This document shows positions 47,912-60,072 of a stretch of DNA of 64,000 nucleotides, one piece after another (position 1 is the first letter of the stretch; every line of letters starts with the position of its first letter). This DNA comes from Erodium maritimum. Lineage: Eukaryota > Streptophyta > Magnoliopsida > Geraniales > Geraniaceae. Both the position numbers and the translations under genes were made by a program. Where the stretch lies: contig OY997589.1 in NCBI GenBank assembly GCA_963921825.1, forward strand, positions 51,330,546 through 51,394,545, in the 5' to 3' direction. The notes beneath the pieces were generated by a model, which was not told where the DNA came from, made no database searches, and saw only the letters and a program-made list of their open reading frames with translations.

Positions 47912-49659
47912 TGTTGGGTCTCGATGTCGTGGACATGTTAAACACAAAATGCAGCGGAAGATTAACCACGAATCAATCGAGATAAATCTACCAAATATGA
48001 AAAACAAGTCTGAAAATTCAGCAAAGGTATGTGTACATCACCTTTGCAAGTGCCTCATTTGCAGATGGTGTATCTCGCAAACGAACCGTTGACATTAAAA
48101 TCCATATGGTCAGATTGAATACCCATATGTGGAGAATGCTCACTCCAAAAATCAGCTTCATCGGACATCGGATGAACCTCCGATCGAGCTCCTCAAAATG
48201 ACTGGTCGGACAAAACTGTGCTGAAAATCAGCACCCTCTACTTGTCCGAAATTGGTTCAAGAACACCCAACTTTGAATGGCTTGAGCCCCTTGGACGCCT
48301 ACGTATCCTTAACGGAATCAAAGCCAACGTAGTTCTTGATTTTGATGACTCAAGAACATGAAAAGACCAACCTTGAAGCTTGGAGGGGGTTTCGGCCAAG
48401 GGTAGAAGAAGAAGAGCTCTCTAATTCTCTACACTTGCATGTTATCTTCTCCAACCTATCTTGCATGCTTAGTTAAGTGGAATCACTTAACTCTCTACTT
48501 AAGACAAGTGTCCATGCCAAGATGCTAGGTGGAACTAATAAACAACCTAGTTTATTAGTTTAGTGGAAATTGGGTCCCACCCAATTTTGGTCAACAAGAC
48601 TAATAGTCATCTAATGACTTGAGTCCTTGTTGGTCCTAGCCTATATGGGCCGGCCATGGGCCTCTCCAAGAGATCCCATGCCGATCCCAATATGCTAGCC
48701 GATCCACTATGGCGATCCCCGCCACAATTCCCTCCAACTTACGTTCGTCATGTTCTTATCGAGTATCAAACTGTCGGTGTTACCCTTAGGTCTATGCATG
48801 TCGGTAAGATCAACGTAAAATCCTATTTTACTTGATCTTACCAAAGTGGCGACTGACGAGACTCAGTATTGCCCGACCCTGCATAACAAATCGAGCCCTG
48901 TCGATTCTGACCTTTCAGCCGTCCTTGTCATTATCCTTTTATCACCGATATCCGGATTGAGATAAGGCACAGAGCCGTCATCCTTATTATCCTCAATCCA
49001 TGTTCCTTGATATGTGAGATGACTGACCTTATGATACCCAGTATCATGTGCATGGCCATGCTTTCTTGTCAGTCACTCTCGATCAAGCGGCCGTGAACCA
49101 GATATCTTTCCCATACCGCAGTATGAGGGATAAATCCCTTAGTCATCTATCATGTCACTTATGCAGTCATTCCCCAAGCCAATCCTGGCCGTTATGGAAG
49201 CCTAGTCACGGTGCAACGTTGGGCTTTCAGGTCAAACTTGGTTGTTTACTGCATAGCAATCATATAGACTCCTCGGTCTAAGGATACCTGACAAGCTACG
49301 ACTCTGAACATGTTCATGACTCAATCTATGGAACATATTCAGGTCGGGTCGTCCAACATCATGTCCCACATGATGTTTATGATCAGACTCCGGAACCCTT
49401 TCCTATGGCTAATAGAACGTAAGCCATCAAGAGTCATATCCCATACTAGTCGCTTCCAGAGAAGACTATTGATTAGGGACCTCATCGAGTGTGATCCATC
49501 CTGATTTATGGTTCTATTCGCATGGTGGGCATAGATCGGAAACACACACGACATATTACTCCAACACTTAAGTAATATAAAAGCCGTTTTATTTATATTG
49601 CCAACGATGATCTTTACAATTGGACATTTACGATCGGACTACGGGCACTGAGGCTAACA
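47912..49659 (-). mobile_element. Solo copia LTR-D, 1748 bp, TSD CCGCA
   Basis: On the plus strand it runs from TGTTGGGTCTCG to GAGGCTAACA. The TSD CCGCA (47907-47911 and 49660-49664) is perfect. It is the same family as the other LTR-D copies but antisense, and it sits inside the integrase frame of remnant 2. It carries four successive hairpins (48472-48619). This is the best copy for defining full LTR-D length. Confidence 0.94.
48472..48619. repeat. Four successive hairpins in the solo LTR-D
   Basis: Stems: GTTAAGTG/CACTTAAC (48472-48491), ACTAATAAAC/GTTTATTAGT (48534-48559), AAATTGGGT/ACCCAATTT (48567-48587), AGTCAT/ATGACT (48605-48619). All are perfect. The first two appear to correspond to TGGTG/CACCA and AATTAATCAAG/CTTGATTAATT in the other LTR-D copies, which have different bases but the same pairing. 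Confidence 0.75.
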
Positions 49660-51790
49660 CCGCATTCATAGTGAATCGGGCTCCGAAGAAGGTTGTGGAA
49701 GGGACACCATTTTAGAAATGTCATGGGAAGATGCCCGCTTTTTCCTTCCTAAAGATTTGTGTTTGCGAGGCTTATGTGAAACATTTGGTTTCGACTAAGC
49801 TGGAACCAAGATCTGAGATATGCAATTTCGTGGAGTATCCCAAAGTAACAATGGGATACTACTTCTACAAACCCAGTGAGAACATGGTGTTCGTCACTTA
49901 GGTTGGGGTCTTTATGGAAAACAAGTTTTGTTTCCAAAGACGTCATTGGGAGGATTGTGCATCTCCAAGAAATTCAGGATGGTACAGATCCGTCTAAACC
50001 AATTGGCAACCCGGTAGAAAGGGAGCCATAGATGGTCGTAGAGTAAGAACCAATTCTGTTACAATTCCGGAAGGTCCAAGGCGATCTGAAAGGATCAGTC
50101 GTCCATCTCCAAGATATGGTATCCGGAGGTAACAATGAAGCCATGGTGGATCACGATAATCCAACCACCTTTCAGGAAGTCGTGGATGGGCCCGACTCCG
50201 AGTTATGGCTGGGAGCCATGAGGGAGGAAATGCAATCCATGTCGGACAACCAAGTCTGGGAACTGGTTGATCCCATCAATGGTTTGATGACCATCGGATG
50301 CAAATGGATCTTTAAGGTGAAGATGGACATGGACGGAACCCTCTGACCTATAAAGCTCGACTAGTTGCGAAAGGTTATAGGCAGATCCAATGTATTGACT
50401 ATGAGGAAACCTTCTCCCTAGTGGCTATGGTCAAAATCGATCCAAATTCTTCTTGACATAACTGCGTATCATAATTACGAGATATGGCAAGTGGATGTCA
50501 AAACCTCTTTCATAAATGGAAGTTTGACTTAGGACGTTTTATGTCTCAGCCAGAAGGTTTTGTCGATCTGAAGAATAAGGGAAAGATTTGTAAGTTGTTG
50601 AAATCCATTTATGGATGGAAACAAGCTTCTCGGAGTTGGAACCTTCATTTTGATGAAGTTGTAATTAGATTTGGCTTAATCAAGAACAAGGATTAATCTT
50701 GCGTTTATAGAAGGCTAGTGGGAGCAAGATTACCTTTCTGGTGCTCATTGAAAACGACATCCCAACCTTGCACGAGACTAAGCTTGGTTGAGGAAGTGTT
50801 TCTCAATAAAGGACTTAGGCGATGCTGGTTATATCTTAGGGATTAAGATATGTAGAGATCGGACCAAGAGGGTCTTGGATTTAAGTCAGGCAACCTAGGT
50901 GAACAAGGCATTGAGTAGGTTCTCAATGCCCGATTCAAAGAAAGGACTCTTACCTACTAGTCATGGCATTCATCTCAGCAAGACTCAATGTCCTAAGACA
51001 CCTGATGAGCTGAAAAGGATGATGCGAATCTCACGCGCCTAGGGGAAGGATCGATCATATATTCCATGACATGTACGAGATCGGACGTCTCGTAAGCCTT
51101 ATGTTGTACTAGTAGATATCAGTGTCCTAAGAAACTTGATAAGCTGAAAAGGATGATGCGAATCTCATGCCCCTAGGGGCAGGATCGATCATATATGCCA
51201 TGACATGTACGAGACCGGACGTCTCCTATGCCTTATGTTGTACTAGTAGACATCAGTCTAACCCGGGGGAAAGATGATGCTGAACTAGTTGTTGAAGGAT
51301 GAGTAGACGCTAGTTTTCCAAGACAAATCCAGATGACTTTAGAAGTCAATCAGGATATGTGTTTACGCTGAATAATGGAGCTTTAGCTGGGAAAGCGTAA
51401 AGCAAGATACCATCGACGAATCTACAATTGAGGCCAAGTACATGGATGCTGCAGAAGCAGCTAAGGAGGCTATGTGGATTTGGAAATTCACGGCAGGGAT
51501 GGGTGTAATTAAAAACCCATCTATCCTGGTGAATCCATTTTGCGACAACACAAGGGCCATTGCGCAAGCTAAAAGTCTGGATCGCATAACAAATCCAAAC
51601 ATGTACTGCGGCGTATCTACCTTATCAGAGAAATACTGAACCGAGGTGAAGTGAAGATAACATATATTGCAACAGATGATAACATAGCCAACCCTTTGAT
51701 TAAGGCACCGTCGCTGCGTAAACATGTTAGACATGTAAAGTCGATGGGGACATATTGGAGTTTAGATTGGAACTAAGGCAAGTTGGATAT
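49660..51790 (+). pseudogene. Copia pol remnant 2 (integrase tail, RT, RNase H)
   Basis: Continues the integrase after the solo LTR (FIVNRAPKKVVEGTPF), then YYFYKPSENMVFV. RT: 50116-50346 (DGPDSELWLGAMREEMQSM, CKWIFKVKMDMD), 50484-50696 (GWKQASRSWNLHFDE), then FLVLI joined to ENDIPTL at about 50735-50760 without YVDD. A 134-bp tandem duplication lies at 50989-51256. RNase H at 51400-51640 includes STIEAKYMDAAEAAKEA and PFCDNTRAI. Many stops. Very similar to remnant 1, so both derive from one decayed ancestor. Confidence 0.9.
50989..51256 (+). repeat. 134-bp tandem duplication in copia RT remnant 2
   Basis: Copies 50989-51122 and 51123-51256, both starting TGTCCTAAGA, with several mismatches. 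Remnants 1 and 3 have one copy. The size is not a multiple of three, so it adds a frameshift. Confidence 0.88.
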
Positions 51791-53422
51791 TGTTAGTCTT
51801 AGTGCCCATAATTCAATCTTAAATGTCCAATTGTATATATCATCGTTAGGAATAAAATTAAGGCGGCTTTATATTACTTATGTGTTGGAGTAATATATCG
51901 ATGTGTGCTCTGATCTATTCCCACAATGCGAATAGAACCGTAGATCAAGATAGATCACACTCGATGGGTCCCTAGTCAATAAAGATTTACTAGAAGCGAC
52001 TAGTATGAAAAATGGATCTTTATGGCTTACGTTTTGTTAGTCATTGGAATGGGATTCCGAAGTCTGATCATAGATATCATGTGGTACATGATATTGGACG
52101 GCCCGACATGAATATGTGCCATAGATCAAGTCATGAACATATTCATTGTCGTAGATTGTCATGTATCCTTAGACCAAGGAGTCTTTGTGATCGCTATGCA
52201 GTAAACAAATGAGTTTGACCTGAGCCTAACGTTGTCCGTAACAGGGCTTCCATAACGGCCAGGATTGGCTTGGGGATGGACTGCATGAGTGACACGAAAG
52301 ACGGCTAAGGGACTTATCCCTCATACTGCGGTATAGGAAAGATATTGGTTCTCGGCCGCTTGATCGAGAGTGACTGAAAGAATAGCATGGCCAGGCACAT
52401 GATACTGGGTATCATATATTCAGTCATCTCACATATCAAGGAATAGTGATAAAGAATGATAAGGATGACGACTCTATGCCTTATCTCAATCAGGATATGG
52501 GAGATAAAAGGATAATGATAGGGACGATGGAAAGGTTAGAATCGACAGGGTCTATTCGTTATGCAGTGTCAGGTAATAATAATGTCTCGTTGGTTGCCAC
52601 TTAAATAGGATCAAGTAAAATGGGATTTTATGTTGATCTATTGACATGCATAAACCTAAGGGTCACACCGGAGGATTAAACTCATTGACACATTTATGGA
52701 GAATGGCCAAAAGGGAGTTGTCTCGGGACATGATGTGTCTGTAAGTGAATAGGACATTACGGATCGAGACAAGGCTTGGAGTCTTGGGATTGATCACGTA
52801 GGATTAAGGTGTTGGTGATTCACCACCTCGTTGGGAATGGGCGCATCACGGGACCTCGTTGGGAATGGCCAAGGGCCATGTTCCAAGAGGCCCATGAGAG
52901 GCCCATGCAACCAAGGCCCATGGAACTAATTAATCAAGTCTTGATTAATTAGTACTAAGTAAGCAAGACAAGGATTAAGGTGTTGGTGATTCACCACCTA
53001 ACCCCATCTTGTCTAGCCATACTCTGTCATATTTACACCTTACTTGACACCATACTTGTCCAATGCCTTTAGTTGGACAAGTATGGGTTTGTTATGTTTA
53101 AGTCATCTTTTTTCAACATAACAAACACAAGACAAGAATAGGAAATACAACTTCTCCCTCCTCTCTATGGCAATTTCGGGTTTGGCTGTCCTCAAAGAGA
53201 AGAACTATGTGGCTTTGATTCCCATGTGCATACGTAGGCGTCTTGGAGACTCAAGCCAATCATTCGTTAACCGGTGTTCTTGTTTTGGTAAGAAATAGTG
53301 CTGAATTTTTCTCTTTGGAATCCATTATTTGTTAGTTGTTTCATGGTTTTAATCGTCTCTTGGTTTTCATTGATTTTCCGCTGCGAGTTGGTTCATCTCC
53401 AACCCTACCTCTAGACCGAACA
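51791..53422 (+). mobile_element. Copia LTR-D copy 3, complete (1632 bp)
   Basis: Starts TGTTAGTCTTAGTGCCC and ends GACCGAACA. It contains the inverted pair at 52928-52950. Near 52800-52860 there is a small rearrangement in which GGTGTTGGTGATTCACC appears early and CCTCGTTGGGAATGG is doubled, apparently a partial duplication or gene conversion. This LTR is shared between remnants 2 and 3. Confidence 0.9.
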
Positions 53423-56400
53423 TTGGGTCTTAAGATAGAGTCAGAGATGGCAGCAGATAGGTTTCTGCACTCCATTCCTCATGCGTAGGTTGAGTTCATC
53501 ATGAACTATCACATGCACGATATGGACATGACCATATCAGAGTTACATGCGGGCTTGTAACTGCTGGGAAGAATATAAGGGATCTAGGATCCTAGGTATT
53601 CTGATGGTCAGAAAGGGATCCAGTTTGAATAAGGAAACTGGAAGTGGAAAGGGCAAGGCCCCTGCGCACTTGGCATAAAGATGAGACACTTGATCGCTCC
53701 TAACCCTCCTAGGACCAGGGTCGTTAAGGAAGGCTAAGGAGCATGAGAATGTCTGCTTATATTTCCAGAAACTTAGTCAACGGAAAAGGGATTACGGGAA
53801 AAGCCGCGATGATCTGAAGAAGGGCAGTGGGATTGCACCTTCATCAGGTATTAACTTTATAGAGCTACATCTCTCTACTTCCTAGATTCATGGTATTGGA
53901 TACTGGGGCTGAATCTCACATATGCACTGACGTGTAATGACTGGAAAGTAGGAGAAGCTTGAAAAGCATTAAATGGACCTCAGAGTTGTGTGAACTACTG
54001 TAGGATCCATGAGTCTTGTTTGCCAAGAGGCCTAGTTTTGTTCTACATAATGTATATTGCATACCTACTTTTAGTAGGAAAATTATATTCGTGTCCATGT
54101 TAGACAAGGAAGGATATAATTTTTATTTTCAATATTCTATGCAATAATATGTTTTATGTTATCACTAACGTGGTTGGAGGATTGTACATATTAGATATGG
54201 GTAACAATGCCTCAAGATCTATTTATAACGTTAATGCCAAGAGGTCTAATTCCGACGATTTAAACCGAAACTCTTATAAGGCACTGTCATTAGGGTCGTA
54301 TAAACAAAAACGCATATCAACACTTAGGAAGTGCGGACTTTTAAGTCCGTTCGAATTTCATTCGATTGATAGGTGCGAGGCTTGATGGACCAAATGACTA
54401 AAGCCCCCTTCATTGGTTGCGGTGAAAGGACGGGTGAAATATTGTGGCTAATACACTCGGATGTGTGTAGACCAATAAGTTTGCTTGCCAGGAGGGGTTT
54501 CATCTACTTTATCACATTTACTATTGATTACAGTAAATACGGTTATGTCTATTTGATGCGACATCAGTCTGAAACTTTTGATGAATTCAAATAGTTTAAG
54601 ACTGAAGTAGAAAACCAGCTTGGGAAAGGTATTATTGCACTTCGGTTGGATCGAGGTGAAAAATACTTGACTACAGAGTTATTAGATCACTTAAAAGAGA
54701 ATGGGGTCCTTTTGGATTGGACTCCGCATGGGACACTATAGTTGAAAGGTGTAGCCAAACAGAGAAATCGGACCACGTTAGACAATGGTCTGTTCCATGA
54801 TCAGTTGGACTGATCTCCTGATTTCTTTATGGGGTTATGCTCTAGAGACGGTTGCGTTCATGGTGAATAGGGCTTCGACGAAGGGTGTGGAAGGGGCACC
54901 ATTTTTTAAATGGTATGGGAAGAAGCCCGTTTTGTCCTTTCTAAGGGTCTGGGGTTGTGAAGCTTATGTGAAATGTTTGGTTTCGACTAAGTTCGGACCA
55001 AGTTCTGGGAAATGCACCTTTGTGGGGTATGCAAAATTAACAAGGGGATACTACTTCTGCAAACCCAGTGAGAACATGGTGATCGTCGCTAGGGGTGTTA
55101 GTGGGAGGACTGCACATCTAGAATAATTTTAAGATGGTACATATGACGTTAGTGGGAGGACTGCACATCTAGAAGAAATTTAAGATGGTACAAATGCATC
55201 TGAACCACTTGACAACCCAGTAGAGGAGCCAGAAGTGGTCGTAGAGCAGAAACCAGTTCCTATAACAATTCTTGAAGGTCCAAGGCGATGTGGAAGGATC
55301 AATCACCCACCTCCGAGATATAGTTATTTTGTGTCTGGAAGGGACGCTGAGCAAATGGTGGATCATAAGGATCCAACAACCTTTCAAGAAGCCGTGGATG
55401 GACCCGACTTCGAGCTATGGCTAGGAGCCATGAGAGAGGAAATGCAGTCCATGTCGAACAACCAAGTCTGGGAACTGGTTGATCCCATCGATGGTGTGAG
55501 GACCATCAGATGCAAGTGGATCTTCAAGGTGAAGATGGACATGGACGGCATCCCTCGGACCTACAAGGCCAAACTGGTTGCGAAAGGTTATCGGAAGATC
55601 CAAGGGATTGACTATGAGGAAACCTTCTCACCAGTAGCCATGGTCACTTCTATCCAGATTCATCTTGACATAGTCTCGTATCTTGATTATGAGATATGGA
55701 AACTGGATGTTAAAACCGCTTTTAAACGGGATTTTTACTGAGGACGTTTGTATGTCTCAGCGCGAAGGTTTTGACGATCCGATGAATAAAGGGATAGATG
55801 TATAAGTTGTTGAAATCCATTTGTGGATTGAAACAAGCTTCTCGGAGCTGGAACCTTCGTTTTGATGAAGCGGTTATTAGATTTGGCTTCATCAAGAACG
55901 AGGATGACCCTTGCATTTGTAAAAAGGCATGTGGGATAAAGATTGCCTTTCTGGTAGTCATTGAAGACAACATCCCAACCTTGCTCGAGACTAAAAGCTT
56001 GGTTGAGGAAGTGTTTCGCAATATATGACTTAGGCGATGCTCCTATATCTTAGGGATTAAGATGTATAGAGATCGCACCAAGAGGGTCATGGTATTAAGT
56101 CAGAGCACCTATGTGAACAAGGCATTGAGTGGGTTCTCAATGCTCGATTCAAAGAAAGCATTCTTACCCGCTCGTCTTGGCGTTCCTTTCAGCAAGACTC
56201 GGTGTCCTAAAACACCTGCTGAGCTGAAAAGGATGATGCGAATCCCATGCCCTTGGGGGGCAGGATCGATCATATATGCCATGACATATACGAGATCGGA
56301 CGTCTCGTATGCTTTGTGTTGGACCAGTAGACATCATTCTAACCCTTGGGGAAAGATGATGCTGAACTAGTCGTCGAAGGATAAGTAGACGCTAGTTTTC

Positions 56401-56655
56401 CAGATGGATCCAGATGACTTTAAAGGTTAGTCAGGACATATGTTTACGTTGAATGCGTAGCTTTTAGCTAGGAGAGCATAAAGCAAGCTATTGTCTCCGA
56501 ATCTACGATAGAGGCCGAGTACATGACAAGGTTGGGTGTAATTAAAAACCCATCCAACTCGGTGAATCTATTTTGCGAAAACACAAGGGCCATTGCGAAA
56601 GCTAACAGCCCAGATCGCATAATAAATCCAAACATGTACGACGGCATATCCACCC
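53423..56655 (+). pseudogene. Copia internal remnant 3 (gag to RNase H, 3'-truncated)
   Basis: The leader is deleted: the LTR is followed within about 30 bp by decayed gag sequence. Zinc knuckle near 53755, protease near 53880, GAG-pre-integrase at 54300-54385 (CGLLSPFEFHSIDRCEA) and integrase core at 54440-54600 (IHSDVCRPI, FTIDYSKYGY). A 113-codon integrase tail lies at 54785-55126 (VNRASTKGVEGAPF). RT: a 168-codon frame at 55235-55741 with catalytic Asp in WKLDVKTAF, then CGLKQASRSWNLRFDE at about 55820, then FLVV joined to IEDNIPTL at about 55950 without YVDD, and the RT C-part at 56062-56370. RNase H begins at about 56460 and is cut at 56655. More diverged than remnants 1 and 2. Confidence 0.9.
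55097..55198 (+). repeat. 51-bp tandem duplication in copia remnant 3
   Basis: Copies 55097-55147 and 55148-55198 (GTTAGTGGGAGGACTGCACA in both). The size preserves the reading frame, but the first copy carries a stop. Confidence 0.88.
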
Positions 56656-58132
56656 AAAGCGACTAGTATGAAAGATGGCTCTTTATGGCTTACGTTCTTT
56701 TAGTCATTGGAATGGGATTCTGGAGTCTGATCATAGATATCATGTGGGACATGATATTGGACGACCCAACATGAATATGTGCCATAGATTAAGTCATGAA
56801 CATATTCATTGTTGTAGCTTGCTATGTATCCTTAGACCAAGGAGTCTTTGTGATCGTTATGTAGTAAACAACTATGTTTAACCTGAGCCTAACATTGTCC
56901 GTAACAGGGCCTCCATAACGGCCAGGATTGGCTTGGGGACGGACTGCATGAGTGACACAATAGACGGCTAAGTGATTTATCCTTCATACTACGGTATGGG
57001 AAGGATATCGGTTCTCGGCCGCTTGATCGAGAGTGACTGAAAGAATAGTATGGTCATGCACATGATACTCGGTATCATATATTCAGTCATCTCAGATATC
57101 AAGGAACATTTATTGAGAATAATAAGGATGACGACTTTATGCCGTATCTCAATTAGGATATCTGAGATAAAAGGATAATGACAGGGACGACGGAAAGGTT
57201 AGAATCGACATGATCGATTCGTTATGCAGTGTCAGGCAATACTAAATTCTCGTTAGTTGCCACTAAATAGGATCAAGTAAAATGGGATTTTACGTTGATC
57301 TATTGGCATGCATAAACCTAAGGGTCACACCTGACGGTGAAACTCATTGACACATTTATGGAGAATGGCCAAAAGGGAGTTGTCTCGGGACATGACCAAA
57401 ACTAGGTTTTCGGTCATGTGCCCGTAAGTGAATAGGACTTTACGGATGAAGACAAGGCTGGGAGTCTTGGGATTGATCACGTCCAGTAATGTTCGACATT
57501 TCCGGTATGGAAGGATTGGTGGCGATGAACGTGTCACGGGACCTCGTTGGGAATGGCCACGGGTCATGTTCTAAGAGGCTCATGCAACCAGGGCCTATGG
57601 AACTAATTAATCAAGTCTTGATTAATTAGTACTAAGTAAGCAAGACAAAGATTAAGGTGTTGGTGATTCACCACCTAACCCCATCTTGTCTAGCCATACT
57701 TTGTCCTATTCGCACCTTACTTGTCACCACACTTGTCCAATGCTTTTAGTTTGACAAGTTGATGGAGTTTTATTATGTTTAAGTCATCTTTTTTCAATAT
57801 AACGAACACAAGACAAGAATAGGAAACACAACTTCTCCTTCCTCTCCCTAGCAATTTCGGCCAAGGCAAGCTCCCACCTCCATTTTTGTTTTCTTGAGTC
57901 TTCAAATAGAAGAACTACGTGGCTTTGATTCCCATGTGGATACGTAGGCGTCTTGGAGACTCAAGCCAATCATTCGTTACCTGGTGTTCTTGTTTTGGTA
58001 AGAAATAGTGCTGAATTTTTCTCTCGTGAATCCATTCTTTGTTAGTTGTTTCATGGTTTTAATCGTCTCTTGGTTTTCATTGATTTTCCGTTGCGAGTTG
58101 GTTCATCGCATACCTTACCTCGAGACCCAACA
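56656..58132 (+). mobile_element. Copia LTR-D copy 4, 5'-truncated
   Basis: About 185 bp of the LTR start is missing: RNase H sequence joins directly to AAGCGACTAGTATGAAAG. It ends CGAGACCCAACA at 58132. It contains the inverted pair at 57605-57627. The right flank is LTR-C DNA (AATTTTACTAC), so no TSD matches the left end of the copia chain at 36608-36612. Confidence 0.9.
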
Positions 58133-58375
58133 AATTTTACTACTTTTAAACCTAAACAACTACCATTTACTTTTCTGCTCTTTATTTTCCATTTCGGAGA
58201 TGTGGAATTAACAATCCACGTCCCCAGGATTTAGCAAAATACTTGTGATACCTCTACTCCATATATGATCGACCGGTACTTAACCGTCTCTATATTGCTT
58301 GATGACCGTGTCATGATGCACGTTAAAAGAGGGATTTGACTCATAGTCAACCCCACTCTTCATCTGCTAACAAAC
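58133..58375 (+). mobile_element. Second LTR-C 3' remnant
   Basis: Matches 34330-34550: GATGTGGAA, CACGTCCCCA, TTTAGCAAAATACT, CCGGTACTTAACCGTCTCTA, GACCGTGTC, TTAAAAGAGGGATTTGAC. It again leads into inverted SAT1. No coding frame. Confidence 0.7.
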
Positions 58376-58837
58376 GTCAGTTCATCCAGCGAATGTGAAA
58401 GCGCCAACTTTTGTGTTGTTCTTTGTTCCTCCTTGTTCTTTTTAAACTATTTTCTTATTCCCGCTCCGTTTGACATCCCTTTTGCTTCGATCTTTCTCCA
58501 ATATCTTTATTTTTATAAGGCCTACCATATGATATCACTCGGACATGCGGTAAGCAGTCTTCACATCCAGCTAATGCGAAAGCGCCAACTTTTGTGTTGT
58601 GCTTTGTTCCTCCTTGTTGTTCTTTTTCAACCATTTTCCTATTTCCGTTCCGTTTGACATTGCATTTTCTTTGTTCTTTCGCCAATATCTTTCATTTAAT
58701 AAGGTCTAGCATATGAGATCATGCGGACACATGGTCTGTTGAAAAAATTCATGCATCTAGTGCAAGTGAAAGCGCCAAATTTTGTGTTAATCTTTGTCCC
58801 TCCTTCGTTCTTTTACCAATATCTTTATTTTTTGAGA
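58376..58837 (-). repeat. SAT1 satellite, inverted block 6 (array edge)
   Basis: About 2.5 monomers in minus orientation, more diverged than those in blocks 1-5; the last is a fragment. This fits the edge of a satellite array. Confidence 0.9.
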
Positions 58838-59320
58838 TAATATCACAAAATTACCCTTAACTTTCAACCATTTTCAAAAAGTTACACTCATCTTTAAAAA
58901 GTATCAAAACGATACCTCAACTTACAATTTTGCTCAAATTAGTCAACGACGTTAACTTTCCATCCAAAAAAATGTCAAAAGTATAAAAATACCCTTCACT
59001 TACAATTTAATTTTCACATATATGTCATTGGTTTTTAATTTAAATTTATAATGTTTATTCCTTTTCTAATCTTTTTTAATGTTTTGTCATTTAACTTTTT
59101 GTTTTTAATTCTTCTTATTACTTTAAAAATCTTAATTAAGTTGATTTTTTGAGTAAGTCTTATTTATTTATTTATTTATTTTTATTTTTCATAAGTTAGT
59201 TTTCTTTCCCTTTTTAATATTTTAATTTATTTTCATTAATTATAAACATTTTCTGTTTTCATTAATTCTAAATTTCAATTTATTTCTAATTATTATTATT
59301 TTAAAATATTTATTTTCATT

Positions 59321-59355
<35 letters not shown>

Positions 59356-59529
59356 TAAATAATCAAAATTTATATACATAAATCAGATTTTTTTGAAAAA
59401 TATATAAAATATTTTTATTTTTATTCATTGATTTTTATGTAACTAAATTTAATTTAATTTTTTTCTTCAATCAATTTTGATTCATTTTTTAATTCAGATC
59501 TAACATTCTAGAAGATGTATAAAAAAAGA
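58838..59529. other. AT-rich stretch, possible decayed transposon end
   Basis: Starts GAGATAATATCACAAAATTA and then CAAAAAGTTACACTC, a style seen at the terminal repeats of some plant DNA transposons, but I see no inverted partner in the window. The rest (about 58990-59500) is low-complexity AT sequence with TTTA runs. No gene. Confidence 0.3.
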
Positions 59530-59688
59530 TGACCCTCGGGAACTAACTTTGGTCGATATCGGGGTCAGCTTAAGTTCGGTATGACCCTCGGGGTCAATTT
59601 TAGGTTTGATTAAGTGTCTGCTTAAAAAAATTTAAACTTTCCTGTTTTTCGCATATTTGACTGGCGTTGACCGGGAGTGGTTATTACA
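59530..59688 (-). mobile_element. LTR-B fragment (5' end of LTR)
   Basis: Matches 43190-43342: GGTCGATATCGGGGTCA, GACCCTCGGGGTCAATT, GCGTTGACCGGGAGTGG, ending TTATTACA at 59688. Only about 155 bp of the LTR start remains. It adjoins SAT2 on its right. Confidence 0.9.
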
Positions 59689-60072
59689 TAGTGTTTAGTG
59701 TTGATAAAACTAGTGCTTAGTGTTCATAAAAAACCATGTGTTGATGTCATAAAAATCATGTTCGATTTTGGAAAATGAGGTTATAAAACTACTGTTCAGT
59801 TTTGATAAACCCAGTGTATAGTGTTGATAAAAATTACCCAGACTTAACTTTTTAAAAAAAAAATCAGCCCCGAAATAAGGGTGATAACCTAGAGTTTAAT
59901 GTTGATAAAAAAACATGTGATGGGATGATAAAAACACATGTAATTTAATGATAAACATAGTGTTTAGTGTTGATAAAACTAGTGCTTAGTGTTCATAAAA
60001 AAACATGTGATGATGTGATAAAAATCATGTTCGATTTTGGAAAATGGGGTGATAAAACTAGTGTTCAGTGTT
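59689..60072 (+). repeat. SAT2 satellite, left block
   Basis: AT-rich tandem repeat. A long unit recurs at 269 bp (TAGTGTTTAGTGTTGATAAA at 59689 and 59958) and is built from degenerate sub-units such as AGTGTTGATAAACCC and GTGATAAAAATCATG. No relation to SAT1 is visible. Confidence 0.88.

Noticed and set aside
58838..59529. Complete DNA transposon
   Set aside because: One terminal-repeat-like end is visible, but no inverted partner, no transposase and no target duplication.
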